This document shows, in pieces, positions 35,063 to 48,757 of a stretch of 64,000 nucleotides of DNA. Each line of letters starts with the position of its first letter. The first letter of the stretch is position 1. The stretch comes from Isoetes taiwanensis (taxonomy: Eukaryota; Streptophyta; Lycopodiopsida; Isoetales; Isoetaceae), in NCBI GenBank assembly GCA_021234155.1, contig JAJEKV010000004.1:13482716-13546715 (forward strand), given 5' to 3'. The notes under the pieces were generated by a model. It saw only the letters and a program-made list of their open reading frames with translations. It did not search any database and was not told where the DNA came from. The position numbers and the translations under genes are program-made.

Positions 35063-35492
35063 TCAATCTAAAACAAAATAAGTATGTCACAAGGTCCTTT
35101 GCGAATGTTTGTACAGAATGAAATCAACATAGCTAGCTAGGAACTTGTTAAAAACTTAAATGAGCATAAATATTGCATCTAGGATATAGCTGTAATCACC
35201 TAATGCACATTGCAAATCATCGTGGCTCCTAGGTGATAGACTCCTTTGCAGTACATCTCATAGGTAGAAGTATATATTACTCCTATACCTAAAGAGCATA
35301 TATAATCTGACAAATCAAGGGAGCTATACCAATATGAACTTGACCTTTATAAGTGGCAAAATATTCATCAAGGCATGTACAAGATATTCTAAGACACCAA
35401 AGGAAACTACAAAAGAAGAAGGCAGTTTGATGAACAAGCGATAATTTTGACGTTTCGAATGGCACAAGCGATAGCATTGAATGTCCAAAAAG

Positions 35493-35565
35493 AGGGACTA
35501 AGCTCAAAATGTATGAGAGAGTCTTTAGAAGGAGTGCAATTGGGAAAGGCTACCTCAAGGGAAGC
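35493..35565 (+). repeat. Dispersed 75-nt repeat, copy 1
   Basis: GACTAAGCTCAAAATGTATG through GGAAAGGCTACCTCAAGGGA is nearly identical to 39,711-39,782 in the same orientation. The copies end together at CTCAAGGGA. Flanks differ. Probably a fragment of a repeat family. Confidence 0.85.
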
Positions 35566-36579
35566 ATTGTTTGAAATTTTATTTGGTTTTTGATCCCGAG
35601 AAAAAAGATTAAGCAATTGTATGCAAATTCCTTTCCCTTGTAGATAGTGCGCAATCAACATCTAGCAAATCGTGTCTATTTATGAGTAAGTAAACAACCT
35701 ACTTCTTTGCATATCAGTTCGATAGGAGATTATGTAAGAAACATTGTACCATTTGCGTAGTTATGAGGAAGATTATTTAAAAAACATTGTGAATGTTAAT
35801 GTATGTTATTTGTCAAGGTGACGTACATATGCAAATGCATATAAACAATACATCATGTTATGCTATATGCCATCTTATGAAATGCATGCAAACAATATAT
35901 CATGTTTTGCCAGTTTGATGACACCATTGCTTACCCTTTGGACAACTCAATTTCCTAGTTTTATAATGGCATATACGATGTCCTAATTTTATAATGCATA
36001 TTTTCTCCTTTCCTTTTGTTAATAAACAATAAATTTAAAATCAGGGCCAAAATAAAACGTGAAGGCAATTGTGAGGGCAATTGCTTGGAATGGCGTGTTT
36101 GCCATCGTGTCCGAATCTGCTTTCACCATTGTTTGACAGATTGTTCAGTGTTGCGCCGCCTTTCTGATACTATATAAGGCGAGCTAATCTAGTGGGGTTT
36201 TGTGCAGTGTTGGTGCTATTATGGCTTTCGTGCATTGTTGAATGATGTATATTGCCCTAGATATAGTGACGTATTAGATAAAATTCCCTTTTGCAGTAGT
36301 TTAATGCTGCTTTTAAATTTGGAAGTTAATTCTCTGATACAAAATGTTATAAGCTTGCTTTGGATTCGACTCTGAGCTCTGCCCTCATTCCGCCCTCATT
36401 TTGGATGGGAGCATCCCAAATGATTTATGGCAAGCATTGCAGTCTATTAGGTGCAATAGGATAATGGATGTTCTGGTTATAATATAATGGATGTTTAGGA
36501 TCATTTTAGAAAAAGTCTTTCATATCTTAGTTCGATATTTATGCACATCGACACATTAGAAATTGTGAGAACATTCTAA

Positions 36580-36956
36580 GTATATGCTTAATTTGATGTA
36601 AAGCTGCTTGGAGCTTTTTTGGCTGGAAGTTAGAGTTTAAGGTAATTTAATGCTTACCTCAGATTTTATGAATACATTGCAGGATATTAATTTTGTGGCA
36701 ACACTGCAGGTCTATTCCTTATCTAATAAAAATGACTACCCTTCGTATGATATGTCACGGACAATAGCAAAAGATGCATTAAAAGAAGCTCGCTTAAAGA
36801 AAGAATCTCATGCAGAAAGAAATGCAATGGTTTGAAGCTTGAGAATTAATTTGTTTCCAAAGATTAAACTTCTTTACTTAAATGTCTATGATATGTATAT
36901 GCTTAATTTGATGTGAAGCAGCTTGGAGCTTTTTTGGTTGGAAGTTAGAGTTTAAG
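36580..36956 (+). repeat. Direct repeat pair flanking a possible exon
   Basis: A 62-nt segment (TATATGCTTAATTTGATGT, then GCTTGGAGCTTTTTTGG) occurs at about 36,582-36,643 and 36,896-36,956. Between them is an exon-like frame from about 36,709 to 36,831, read VYSLSNKNDYPSYDMSRTIA and ALKEARLKKESHAERN. It has an upstream CTGCAG and a downstream GTTTG. The protein is not recognised. The direct repeats could mark a duplication or a deletion-prone segment. Confidence 0.55.
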
Positions 36957-36959
36957 TAT

Positions 36960-39900
36960 TTCGAATTTGTCGGGGGTGATATTACTATGGTTCGAACTAA
37001 AAGAGAGCACTTATCTTTTAACTTCCCATTTTAAAGCTTCAGATTAGTCCCTGCATCTCCACTGCATCTGCATCTGCATCTTGCATCTGATTAAACAAGC
37101 TTCATATGGAAGAGAGAAATGATATTTAAGCGCATCCTCTTAACACTGTCTTGACTTACATCTTTGTAAACTTGCTTGCATATTATTTGGATAAGTAGTT
37201 CTTATCCCTTTGGTCAATGTTTAAACTTGTGTGATGACAATAAACTTCATTTTGGGTCAATTTAAAAGGCGTTTTTTTCATATGCTAATGTTGGACTATA
37301 AATTTGAAACTAGTATCATATTTGTAACTATATACATGAATTGTAGTTGATGTAGCTCTAGTATTTTTGCGGTTGCTAATATATTGGGCTTCTAAGTTAA
37401 ATGAAAGATAAGAACATAGAATCAGCTTCTTAAATGCTTTAGAAACCTACTACCTTTGCGATGAAATTCCTAACTTCGTGGGCAAATCAATTATGTGTTT
37501 TCAGGGCTATAATGAAAATGCATGCAAAAGCATAACATACAAATAACTGAAGTGAAGAAATGAAGTGTTTTATCTACTTACGGAGCCATCTACCTATCTA
37601 TCTATCTTATGCACCATTCATCAACAAACCATGGCTTAGTATTATAATTGTACAATTCTGCAAAAGTTCGAAATACCTTCTAGATCATAGGCTTCCCAAT
37701 TTGCCAACTTGCTTACGGATATGTTTAGGTGATATGTTGAGAATATCTGACACCTTCTGGGAATGCTCATGACGCAGATATGAAAGCACAAGAAATCAAC
37801 TCTGATGTATAAGCACTAGTAGCTGGAAAATTAGGTAGGTTTTATATCTCTAGTTTTGTTGAAATACAAGTTCATAGAAACAAATGTCTTGAGCTCTATA
37901 TGCATTTTGAGAGCTTGTAGTTGTTTCACCCTTCTTGTTACACATCAGTTACATAATTACGTCATCTCCTATTATGCTAATTATGCATGTCCAATGTAGT
38001 AAATTAAACAAGTCTGCAATGTACTGAAAAAAAACAATATCTTGGAGGAAATAAGGTACCAATGCACTAGTATTGCCTTAATTTCATATATGGTTCTTTA
38101 CAATCATGTTTGATCAGTCAGTTGTGTTTGAGATTTCTGGCTTGGGATGCATAGAAAAGGGTGAAGAAGAAGCAATGGACTAAGCTTTCTAGCATACAAC
38201 CTAGTTTTATATAGACTCTGGGAAAATGCATCCTCTCGTTCAATGGCCTACACCATGCGCCACACCGATTGCACATGTGGATGTGTTTGCCTAGATATTC
38301 CCCCTCCATGGCTTTCCTTGTCCCAAAATGTTGGAAAAATTTGAAGGCGCTAATTTCAAAACAAGGTGTATTTCAATGGTATTTGTTTCATTGTCTAGAG
38401 CAGCAGCAGCAGGAACAACAACATCAACACTATATACTCTCTTATGCATTCTATAATAATTCTAGCAATGAGCTTATGAAAGCATGTAGAAGCAAAAACG
38501 TTGAAAGAAGCTCCTCGCTTTGAGCAATTGGTTGCCTTGCAAGCACACCCAAGCAACTATGCATTAGAAAATTAACTAAATGCCAATCATAAATTAATAC
38601 AAGGCAAGGACGACACCGCCCAAAAGTTTTGGGTGTAAAAGTTTGGAGTGGAATATGTAGTGGGATCGATTTGCATTAGAAACTATGAGTTTTTTTTTTT
38701 TTAAAAGAGGCAACTCCCAGGCCTTACAAGAGAGAAAGCTTCAGCCTTCACGACCCCCCAGTTGATCTTTAGGCAATAACTCTAAAGAGATTGCAGGATA
38801 AATGGGCAAGAACTGGGGAGGGTAAGTAGTCAGGAAAAGCAAAAATTCATGAAGCTCAAGGGATTCTTGCTCATAAAAATGCCATCGTAAAATCAAATCT
38901 TCCCGAAATTGCGTCACAAGGGGAATATCGATCGAGCAGTATTGCATCGATTGAGACAGTCTGCATCATCACTATTATGTGCTGATGTGACAACAAAAAA
39001 GCATTAGAAACTGATGGGTGAAGCAAATCTAGATGTTGCACATAGACATGATGAGTGGTCATGGGATAGGTTCCTATGGAGGAGGTGGGATAACTTGTTC
39101 ATAGACAAGGCAAGGAATGGACGTGATGGAGACCAAGAGAATAGAATAGAATAGACAAAGGAAACCAAAAAAAAAAGAGTCAAATATGAAGAAGAGTAAC
39201 AAAGCACAAAGGCTTAACTGCATGATAAATGGAGGGCTCCAAATCAAGAGCTAAAAAACAAAGGCCCAAAGGAGGCAAGCCAAGAACCAACATAGGAATC
39301 GACAATAAACATGTGGTATCTTACTCTAAAAATATGGATCATATCTTCTTTTGCACTAAACTTGCAGGTTTTTGGTTATGATTTAGTAGCAAACTATGAG
39401 TCTCTCATAACCAAGACTTATTGTCTTTCATGCAAAGCAATGACAAATTTCTATACACTATTAAGGAGTCATGTGCATCATGGCAAAAAAAATTCTCTCC
39501 TCTGGATTACGTTGCATTTTCAGTTTGATCTTGAGACTATTGTCACTGCTCACAAAAAAAAAAAAGGTTTACTAACAGATGTGACATGAAATGGAACAAC
39601 TACGGTGAATTTAAGGGTCCTTTTGTCTACTTGTCTCCAATCTTGATGTTGTTGATTCTAGTATTTTCTACTCTGATAATCCTATATTATCTTGATTTTC
39701 TTAGAGAAAAAGAGAGACTAAGCTCAAAATGTATGAGAGGGTCTTTAGAAGGAGTGCAATTGGGAAAGGCTACCTCAAGGGATCTTTTTTAGGCTCCATT
39801 TCCTACGGTTTATCTAGAATCAGACACATATTCCTAGCAACTGAGAGAAGGAAGTTTGGATCTATCGACTATCTCAAATCGTTCTAGATAATTTTGTAGT

Positions 39901-41750
39901 TTCTGATATAGAGGCAACTACTCAAGCATTCGAGCAACTTTCAGCCTTTTCATGTCTTTAATTTCGTATAAGCACCTTGTGCTTTTAGCTTTTTACTTGC
40001 CTATTTTATGCCAAATCTTCCAAGAATGGCTATATATCAAAGTGCAACTTTTTAACCTGAACAAGGACTGCCTTCCCTTTCTGGCCTAGACGTGGTGTTC
40101 TCCTTACTTTGCAAAGACTGAATGTACTTTAAATTTGTGATAAGCATAGAAGAATTAGCAATTGAAACTATGCACTATATGTGCATGTAAACTACTTCTC
40201 CCAAAGGATCATTATTGTAAGATACAACCTATACCTTAAAGTTTAACCACCTTACAACAAAATTAGTGCATAGTATGTCCTGCAGTTGAGAAAATATAAT
40301 TGTTGTACATTCTCTACAGAATCAACATCCTACTACTAATATATATATACAAGTTTTTTAATCGATCCTATGGTGCATGTTCCAGTTTGTGCATGTTTCA
40401 GTTTTCTAAGAGTTTCTGAAGATTCTTCCTTAGATTTCCTTAGTTTTTAGAGATTCTCTAAGATTCCAGCTAAAAGTTGCTATTTTTGGGAACTTTTCAA
40501 AAGCTACTATGTTCCTATTTAGCACGTTGCTATGGTGTGAGTTCCTATGGTGTAAGTCCTCATGAGATTTTATGAAAGATTCCATCAAGGCTTCCTTGAA
40601 TTCGCTTAGGTTCTCCAAGATATTATGTATATTCCCATAGGTTCGCTTATATTCTTTTAGATTTTGTAAGATTCTCTTAGATTCTATGAAGGTTCTAAGA
40701 ATTTCTGCATTAGAATGTAGTTATAGTTGTTGCAGGTTGATGTGGTAGTTATAATTGTTGCATGTCGATGTGGCAAGGGCTGATCGTTGGGTTGATGCAA
40801 ATGTAAGAAGGGAGACCATGCGAGAGGAGTTCATGATTTATTAAGTATATTTGTTCTATCTATAATAATGTGTGACAATAGTGGGGTGGGTGGTTGTTTG
40901 TCTATCGTTAATGTTTTTTCAAGTTTCATGATGTAAATGTAACTAGTGGGCCAAAAGAGTTTACATTAGATGCCTTTTATGGTTCATGGTTATAGTGAAG
41001 GTTGTCTATTGTTTAAAGTAATATTAAATAACCTAGGGTGACTATTCATGGTTGTAAAAATTCCACCATTATACTCGGAGAACCCAATGTAATTATTTAT
41101 GATCCTAGAAATTTGATCATTGAGTAAATAGGTGGGTCGCCGCTAGGAGTTCTAGTTGATGTGTAGGGTTTATTATTCGGAATGTGATGCAAGGGCAAGT
41201 AATGATCCAATTTTTAGATGTGAAGGGGCATAAAGGTTGGTGGGTAAATTGAAATTTTTCTCACTATATGCTTGCGTAAAGTGACATGTTCATTTTTCTT
41301 ATTAAAATATCCATTGTTTTCTTACCAAAGATTTTTAATCGATAATGCACATGTTTATTGGGGAGTCACATATCATTGGGGTAGCTACAGAAAGGAGCAA
41401 GTGAGTGACTAGGCGTCTTACGATAGTTACGCCAATTCTATGAAGCAAGTTCGAGTTGTCATAAATTTGATTGGGTTTTCCTATGTTAGTTATGCCATTT
41501 CTATGGTGCAAGTGCCCTTGGGGGTTTCTAGAATATTGGGTCGGCATAAAGGGGATTTCAAGTCTTTTTCTTCTATTAGGTGCATGTTTGATCAATGTGC
41601 CTACTCAGAAAGTTTTTACATTTAAAGCATTCTAAAGCATAGCACAAATGCAAATAAGGGATTGTTTGGAGATTATTCATAGACAGAAAGATCCAATTAG
41701 TTCTGAATTATGCACACAAAGAAGTCCAAAGATCCCATCATTTATCTCCC
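36960..41750. other. Anonymous AT-rich region
   Basis: No gene recognised. Contains a poly(T) run (about 38,690), a small GAATA array (about 39,138), and at 40,420-40,720 a diffuse AGATTC/TTAGATTC-rich stretch like the larger array at 46.0-46.9 kb. The second copy of the 75-nt dispersed repeat is at 39,711-39,782. Confidence 0.5.
39711..39782 (+). repeat. Dispersed 75-nt repeat, copy 2
   Basis: Nearly identical to 35,493-35,565 and same orientation; about two differences by eye. Ends at CTCAAGGGA in both. Confidence 0.85.
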
Positions 41751-41754
41751 TTGA

Positions 41755-42489
41755 AGCATCAAGTTACATTATTAGATGAGACAACATTCATTGATTTGAA
41801 GCGTCTGAATTTGTGCTCACTTATGATTGCAAACTAGAAGGCCAGAGCATGCACAGTAAATGGGCCTCAGTAAATGGACTTCAAACAAAAAGTGCAGTCA
41901 ACACAAATAGCTTTCAAAACCTCCATAACAACCTTAATGCCTTCCATTTCAAATGCTTTCAAAGCAAGCATCATCTACATGCATGCATAAACAGAGGCAA
42001 ACAGACTTAAGTGGCTTGCATCATTTCTATAGTGGAACTGAGCCTCCTCTCTTGACGTTAAAGAATATCGAAAGCAAATTTTTGCGAATAAACTTCATAC
42101 TGTATAATCTACATTGTCCTTTCTTACTTGTAATTGAGGTCTAGCCATCCAACGCATCAAGTTGCATTATTAGATGAGACAACATTCATTGATTTGAAGC
42201 ATCTGAATTTGTGCTCACTTATGATTGCAAACTAGAAGGCCAGAGCATGCACAGTAAATGGGCCTCAGTAAATGGACTTCAGACAAAAAGTGCAGTCAAC
42301 ACAAATAGCTTTCAAAACCTCCATAGCAACCTTAATGTCAAGCTGCAACATTTTTCATTTCAAATGCTTTCAAAGTAAGCACCATCTACATGCATGCATA
42401 AACAGAGGCAAACAGACTTAAGTAGCTTACATCATTTCTGTAGTGGAACTGAGCCTCCTCTCTTGACGTTAAAGAATATCGAAGGCAAA
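41755..42489 (+). repeat. Tandem direct duplication, 398-nt period
   Basis: Copy 1 (41,755-about 42,077) and copy 2 (42,153-about 42,489) both start GCATCAAGTT and end AGAATATCGAA, sharing nearly every base with small indels. About 75 nt separate them. No coding frame is conserved, so this is a recent non-coding duplication. Confidence 0.9.
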
Positions 42490-42499
42490 ATATACTAAG

Positions 42500-44840
42500 A
42501 GCCATTTGCGCTTAGAGATCCAAATATATGTGCATGCATACCTCAAGTAAATTGGATGTACATTGATAATGGCACCTTTGGCTAAATGCTGATGCTAATA
42601 CCTTCAAAATCTCAAAAGGCCCCACAGGCTTAAGCCAAGTGGCTGGTGAAGTCGCACAAACAGTGAGAAGGCTTAAAACACATGTAAAAAACTGCGATAA
42701 GTAACTGCAATAACATACAAAGGAACGGCCACTTAAAAATGCATTTCAATAGAATTTTGGCTGCATGGTGTACTGAGACTTACCATATGATTGATGGGAT
42801 AAAAAAAGCAAGGCCCCAAGGTGTAAATTACCAATTGTGCTTCTCTGGTTGGAGAGATCTGCAAAGCATATAAGATATATTAATCTGATATTTAATCACG
42901 GATATTGAATATATTTTACCTCAAGATTGAGCTTCGCTGGAAAGACCACCTTTTCTCATGATGCATGTCTGTATATTCACTTACATAAAGTTAATCAAAC
43001 AGACCTGTGCTTTGCCTTTTTCTATCTAATTTAAAAACCTACTAGAGTTCGATAATCTCACCATTATTGGCTTCATATCCTCGTGCCAAGAGGGCTATAA
43101 TTTCTGTTGTGTCCACCCAACAGAGACATAATAGAATAGAGCTCGTTGCCAAGTTTATCTCTATCAAGCTCCATAACCAAGACGAACAATTAGATCTTTC
43201 TTGCTCCACTGAAGCAAGCAACTCCTGGCTACAACATTTAAGATGCAAATTTTGAGTCTTTAAGGAATCATAAAATTGCAGTTATTCTCAACAAAAAAAC
43301 TACTATGGGCACATTCGCCATATACACTGCATCCAATGCAGATATAGACAAACCCGAATCAATGCATGAATTTGCAAGACATAAATGCATGGATTTGCAA
43401 GAAACATCAAGTTATAGCCATGAGTAAAAGGATGCAAGGACAAAGCATTTATCATGGGACAATTATCCCATTTCTAACCAACCTGCCCGATACAAAATGA
43501 GAGTTTACTCTAGCCCATGCCTTTAAATAAAACGATATGATGAAAATATGAACCGCTAGAAATATAGTTGGTCTTGCCCATTAGTCAGATTGTTCTTATT
43601 AGGCAGCAAGTATAAACATACATTCTGATGTGTATATGCACAGGGGCACAAGAACCACGGTTGTATAAATCTCAATTTTGTCCACCTTCTTGCTTCTACT
43701 TGCCCATATCTGTATTAGCATTGAGATGCCCTTCATGTGGATAACAATAAAGAATCTTTTTGCACCCATCATAACAAACACTGCGGAAGATTTTTCTATG
43801 GGCAACAATTAAGACAATCCCTTGAATACACATGTCAACCTAAAGGAAAAACATGCATTTTGTGGTTAGGCATGAGACAAATTTAAAAATCTTATAGCAT
43901 CCAAAGTACATCTGCCTAACTATTTGTCAGGAACCGATCACGCATATTCACACAGAAACCTACCATTGCTTAACTGGCAGTATGGCCAGAATTAGAACTA
44001 TCCCAAATTGGCCCATGCTTATGAAAATACAACATCCGAAGGGGAATGGTCTGGACATGCAATGGCCCGAAGGACATGGCTCAACATTTGCTGACGAGAG
44101 AAAGATAGAGCACAAATTACAAAGGTTTAAGTCATCTTTAATTACTGTAACTGCTATTAACTCAGCAGCAAAGTTGCCAGAAAACATAAGAAAAATAACG
44201 CATCTCTGAAAGGAAAAAGGATCTATAACAACACTCAACAAATACAAAACATACCCGATAATCCGTCCTTCCACAATTGCAGAATCTTCATTCAAGAGAG
44301 CTAATCAATCGAGATGAGCTTGCAAATTGTTCCTGCAGAGCATGTATACATCTATTAGACCTGTGCCATGCATACATAATAAATTTAATTGCTGCCATGC
44401 CATGTCAAACCCAAGTTCATAACTAATGCACAACTTACGTGCAAACCTTAAGCGTTGCAAAGAAATATGCAAACATGCATAAAACTTGTACCAAGGAATG
44501 AGCAAATATCCCCGGCACACTCATATAAAATAATTCAAAGTCTTGAATGCTTTATATTTATGTGCTAAGACAAAGTAAAAACAGTTCTGACAGAACCACA
44601 TTTTTGGAGCAGTACACATTCTTTACAACCAAGGCCCACAACAATTGATTCTAAGTTTGTATGTTGATCATCAGCAAGAAACTCTGTAAGTCCCAAATTC
44701 TTTTGGACATGTCAACAAAAGCTATGGCTACTGCTCTTTCATTTTCCTGAGCATTTGGAAGAACAACCATAACTACTGAAGATTCCACTTGTGTACCAAG
44801 CTGCCCAGATGGAATTTCAACCCCATAAAATTAGCTTTGA
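42500..44840. other. No recognisable gene
   Basis: AT-rich, with short open frames on both strands (for example minus 43,960-44,295) but no recognisable domains. A two-unit GAATA run occurs near 43,131. Confidence 0.5.
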
Positions 44841-44849
44841 ACCTGATTT

Positions 44850-45105
44850 TCCAAGCTCTGTAAGAACCTTGTAGCAAAGAGGGCTTGGCTTGGCGCCCGT
44901 GCCTGCCTGCCAGAACCATGAGTAATACTATGGAGCTCCAAGGTCTGCTGTCACCAATAAGCATATTAAACATAAAGCCTGCAAAGCAACCTGCTATAGC
45001 CATTGCTGGTTTGCCTGCCTTAGCTATCGCAACATCGGCAACCAGGTCTTTAAACCCAAAACAGCAGGAGATATCCCTAGTATCACATCTAGTGCAGCTA
45101 GACAT
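44850..45105 (-). pseudogene. Cation/calcium exchanger (CCX/NCX family) relic
   Basis: Exchangers of this family move Na+, K+ or H+ against Ca2+ across membranes. The minus strand reads ILGISPAVLGL, then DLVADVAIAKAGKPAMAIAG and CFAGFMFNMLIG. This is the second alpha-repeat signature (GDLVADVAIA...GP.FN.L) of plant CCX proteins. The TVLAWGNS-type helix expected between the first two blocks is missing, the GP before FN is GF, and the frame then runs into unrelated sequence. This is a short decayed fragment, not an active gene. Confidence 0.7.
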
Positions 45106-45693
45106 CCAAGCAGCTCACCAGCCATGAATGATATCCAAAGACACTCATTATCAATGCCATAAAAACAACAAAGCTTTGACCACTCTGAGGGGCTTCAAAC
45201 CATTTTCTTCCACTCTGGCTACTTGTATTAATCTGTAGCATGTATTATATGCCTACATCATGATATATATGCCTAAATCCAGTTGCAGAGCATGGGTTTA
45301 AGAACAGGGGCTAAAACAATCTGAGACTTTGATGTAGCAAGAAAAAATTGGCCGTAATCATGAAGAGGATGAGGGAAAACGGAGAAAAAGAACGGCCCAT
45401 TCGCCTACTACGTCTACAAATCTAACCAAGGAACCCCTGAAACCCACAAATCTGTCTCAGAAATCTAAGCTTATCTAATTCGATGGCCTAAACTCATACC
45501 CGAAGATGAAAAGCCTTGTCCTTCAACAGCAAGCTCTGGAGTCTGCAAAAAAGAAGAGATGACAGTGTTGATTGCTAAGGAACAGGCTGCTACTGCTTGG
45601 TTTTGCTCCAAGCCTAGGGTTAACGCTTCGCCGGAATCTGCTGCAGTGGCTTCCCTATTAATTTTTTTACTTTGTCATTTAAGCTCATATTAC

Positions 45694-45851
45694 CTGCGCT
45701 TGAATCCTTGTTGTTTGAAAGCAAGGCCGAGCCGTTTGGAATCAATGGCGAAGTGATCCGAGTGATCATTCTTTCCCCCCACGGCAAGGGAAGCCGGAGC
45801 CAGAGAACCGCTGACCAACAAATCTTCACCACATACGATATCGAGGACCAT
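45694..45851 (-). CDS. Possible first exon of an unrecognised gene
   Basis: ATG at 45,851 opens MVLDIVCGEDLLVSGSLAPA and runs 52 codons to a GCGCAG|GTAATA donor. A TATAAGG-like box lies about 95 nt upstream. A second exon-like piece (TPELAVEGQGFSSSG), preceded by TTTTTTGCAG, lies at about 45,500-45,545. I recognise no family. Composition is more coding-like than surroundings. Confidence 0.35.
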
Positions 45852-46009
45852 GTCTCTGCCAATCTCAGCCGTCTATCTTAACACGTGGCACTTTCGAAGG
45901 CCCAGATTGCCCCAATTATCTGCGGTCAGGCAGCCCCTTATAAGAATATATATATGTCAGATATATATACAAGTGTTTGTAATATGATGGACTGCATGAA
46001 GCCGACCCT

Positions 46010-46880
46010 TCAAAACACACCCAGCATGAAAGATTCCTCTAGATTTCTGAAGATTAGCTCAAGATTCCTTTAGATTCTGCAACGTTATACGTAGATTCTC
46101 CTAGATTCTCGCAGATTCTACGAAGATTACTCTAGATTCTCCAAGATTCTATCAAGATTCCTTTCGATTCTCAAAGATTTCCCTACATTTTCTAAGATTC
46201 TCATGAGATTCCCCTAGGTTTTCAAAGATTATCCCAAGATTCCTCTAGATTTTCGAAGATTCCATGTAGTTTCTCTTAGATTTTCCAAGATTCTATAAAG
46301 ATTCTCTTAGAATCCTTAAGACTCTCTAACATCCTATGAAGATTCCCCTAGATTCATTTAGGTTCTTAAAAATTTTATCAAGATTCTCTTAGATTCCCGT
46401 ACATTCAAAGATTCTCTCTTGAACCATGTAGATTCTTGGTCCAGATTCATCTAGATTCCCACGATTCTACGTACATTTTTTTGGATTTCCTTAGATTTTA
46501 TGAAGATTCCTCTAGATTCTCTAACATTCCATCAAGATTCTCAGAGTTTTTATAAACATTCTTTTAGATTCACTTTGATCCTACAAAGATTCTCTTCCTC
46601 TTGAGATTCTGAAAGTCCCTAAGGTCCTCTTGAGACTCCCCAGGATTGCCCTAGATTCTCAAATACTCCCTAAGGTTCTATTGAAATTCCTCTAGATTGC
46701 TAAAGATGCCATGAAGATTCCCCTAGATTCTCTTAAATCACTATATAAGATTATAAGATTCTAAGAAGCCTCTTAGAATCTGATCACATTGGCTCCAACA
46801 ACGCTAGTTTAAGATTTATCTAGTCCTAGAAAGATTCACCTAGAATTTCTCTAGATTCTCATAGATTACCATAGACTTTG
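46010..46880 (+). repeat. Degenerate AGATTC/TAGATTCT satellite
   Basis: About 870 nt in which TAGATTCT, AAGATTC and related hexamers to octamers recur every 8-14 nt, separated by one to six variable bases. Period is irregular and copies are diverged. The reading is asymmetric: the plus strand carries AGATTC almost exclusively. No coding frame survives. A thinner patch of the same flavour is at 40,420-40,720. Confidence 0.85.
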
Positions 46881-46899
46881 TGAGGCTCGATGATTCTAA

Positions 46900-48750
46900 G
46901 AAGACTCTTGGTATTGAACACATTGGCTACAACTATGATGAAATGATGGCGGAAGAGAGACCAAACTTGCTTCACGATCTTCCCTTATCGGAAATATGTG
47001 CCTCACTACGTCCAAGTGTGCATTCTAGCCATTGCTAGTGTTGTCTGTCCCATTAAACGTGTCATTGATGCCAAATTTGGCAAGGGATCCTAAATCTAGC
47101 TGGTACCATAGTGGAAGGGCAGCTATCCTAGGACGAGAAATTGAAATCCTTATGCTATCTGTGGTTATCGGCGGTTATCTACCTGCTACCACCAAAATGG
47201 AGTTGGCATCTAGTCGCATCATCCATTTTTCTTTGTAGTACAACTGAGAGAGCATAGATCTGAAAACGCATACATAAGTTTAGTACAACACAAACCTTAG
47301 GTGCCTTATTCGTCAAGTTCCCCCGCATAGTAGTTAGTTTAAATCGATCACACTCAATAATTCAATCACATAGACATGTATTTTCAAACCCTATAAATTT
47401 AATCACCAAGCATAAACCGTTATTTCTAGGGAAAGCCATGGGTCCAGGGCCACAGCTTCATGATCCTATTATAACTTAGGGAGCAAGGTCTGCTTGCTCC
47501 AAGCTAGATAAATGGCAGAGGTTTCACGTATTATTCTAAGGTGGATGCAAAAGCAAAAGCCTCCCCAAGCGGTTTAACCATCCGAGCTTACACCCACAAA
47601 AAACTGTTCAAATGCCCAAAGGGGTAATTTGATCTTAAATTATCATGACCACTGCCGTTATTCATTTGTAGTTTATTCGTCGCCACAACCGACCGTTATT
47701 CTTTTGAAGTCCATTGTCTTGAGTTCTCATTAACACAACAGGGAAACTGCTTTACCAACTATTATAGGGTGCCTTGTTATATAGCCATAGGTTTAAGGAA
47801 AAGGTCTATCACATGGCATGAAGTTATGAGTGAACCGCCAAATCCCGTTAATTGCTCAAGCAAGTGAATTTATGCAAAAAGTATTATATTTATGACATCT
47901 TTTATTCTTTCATTTCCTAGTGTGCATATCACAGATCTTTATTTTTTTATCACAAGCATACAGTAAGAACCAAAGTGACATAAAAATGTTATGCCTTAGA
48001 GAAAGTTTTAGCTTGGAGATGTTACATGGCAGTTAATTGAACATGTTCCCGCTCAAAAAGTTCAAAATTCCATAGATATGCATTATCGAACCCATTCATT
48101 TAATCATTTAAAGCACATTCTCCAGCCGCTAGATCATTGTACATAAAAACGAAGTCTTTCTTGCATACACGGAATGATTGCCTCAAAAGTTTGAATTATC
48201 CAATATGCCTAACTAATTTAACTCTTTGACAACAGAAAATAAACTAAATTAGAATTTCTTGAAGAAGATCCAGCCTGTGAACATTATTGTGCTGCTATAT
48301 ATTGGTTTCCCATTCGGAAGAACCGTGCAAGAACCCTTTGCTAGCAATGCCTTTAAAAATGGCCTGGCATGACATTGTATTTTCATAGACTGCCCATCAT
48401 ACTGTCTTAACACAAGGCGGGTTTGGAAGATGACATTCAGGGACGAATCTAACAGGGCTGCTTTTATGACTGTGCTCACAAACTGAAACTGGTTTCACTC
48501 ATTGATTCACTACAAGGAAGCAAACAAAGCAAGCGAAGATGCAGGAAAGTGGAATGCAATGTGCATTCCAGCTAATCAAGGCTTTGAACTTCGAAATTGT
48601 ATAAGCATACCAAAATCATTCCTGAATTGGCCAAAATTGTTCCTTGATTGGCTAGTTCCATGAGATCCTCATTTTATAAGCTCATCATTTTATATTCTGG
48701 TAAGATAAGATAACACCTGTCTTTTCACCCATTTTGGAGGTGCCACGTTT
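46900..48750. other. No recognisable gene
   Basis: AT-rich spacer up to the LTR element. Open frames such as minus 48,249-48,479 show no known domain. Confidence 0.5.
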
Positions 48751-48757
48751 TAGAAAG

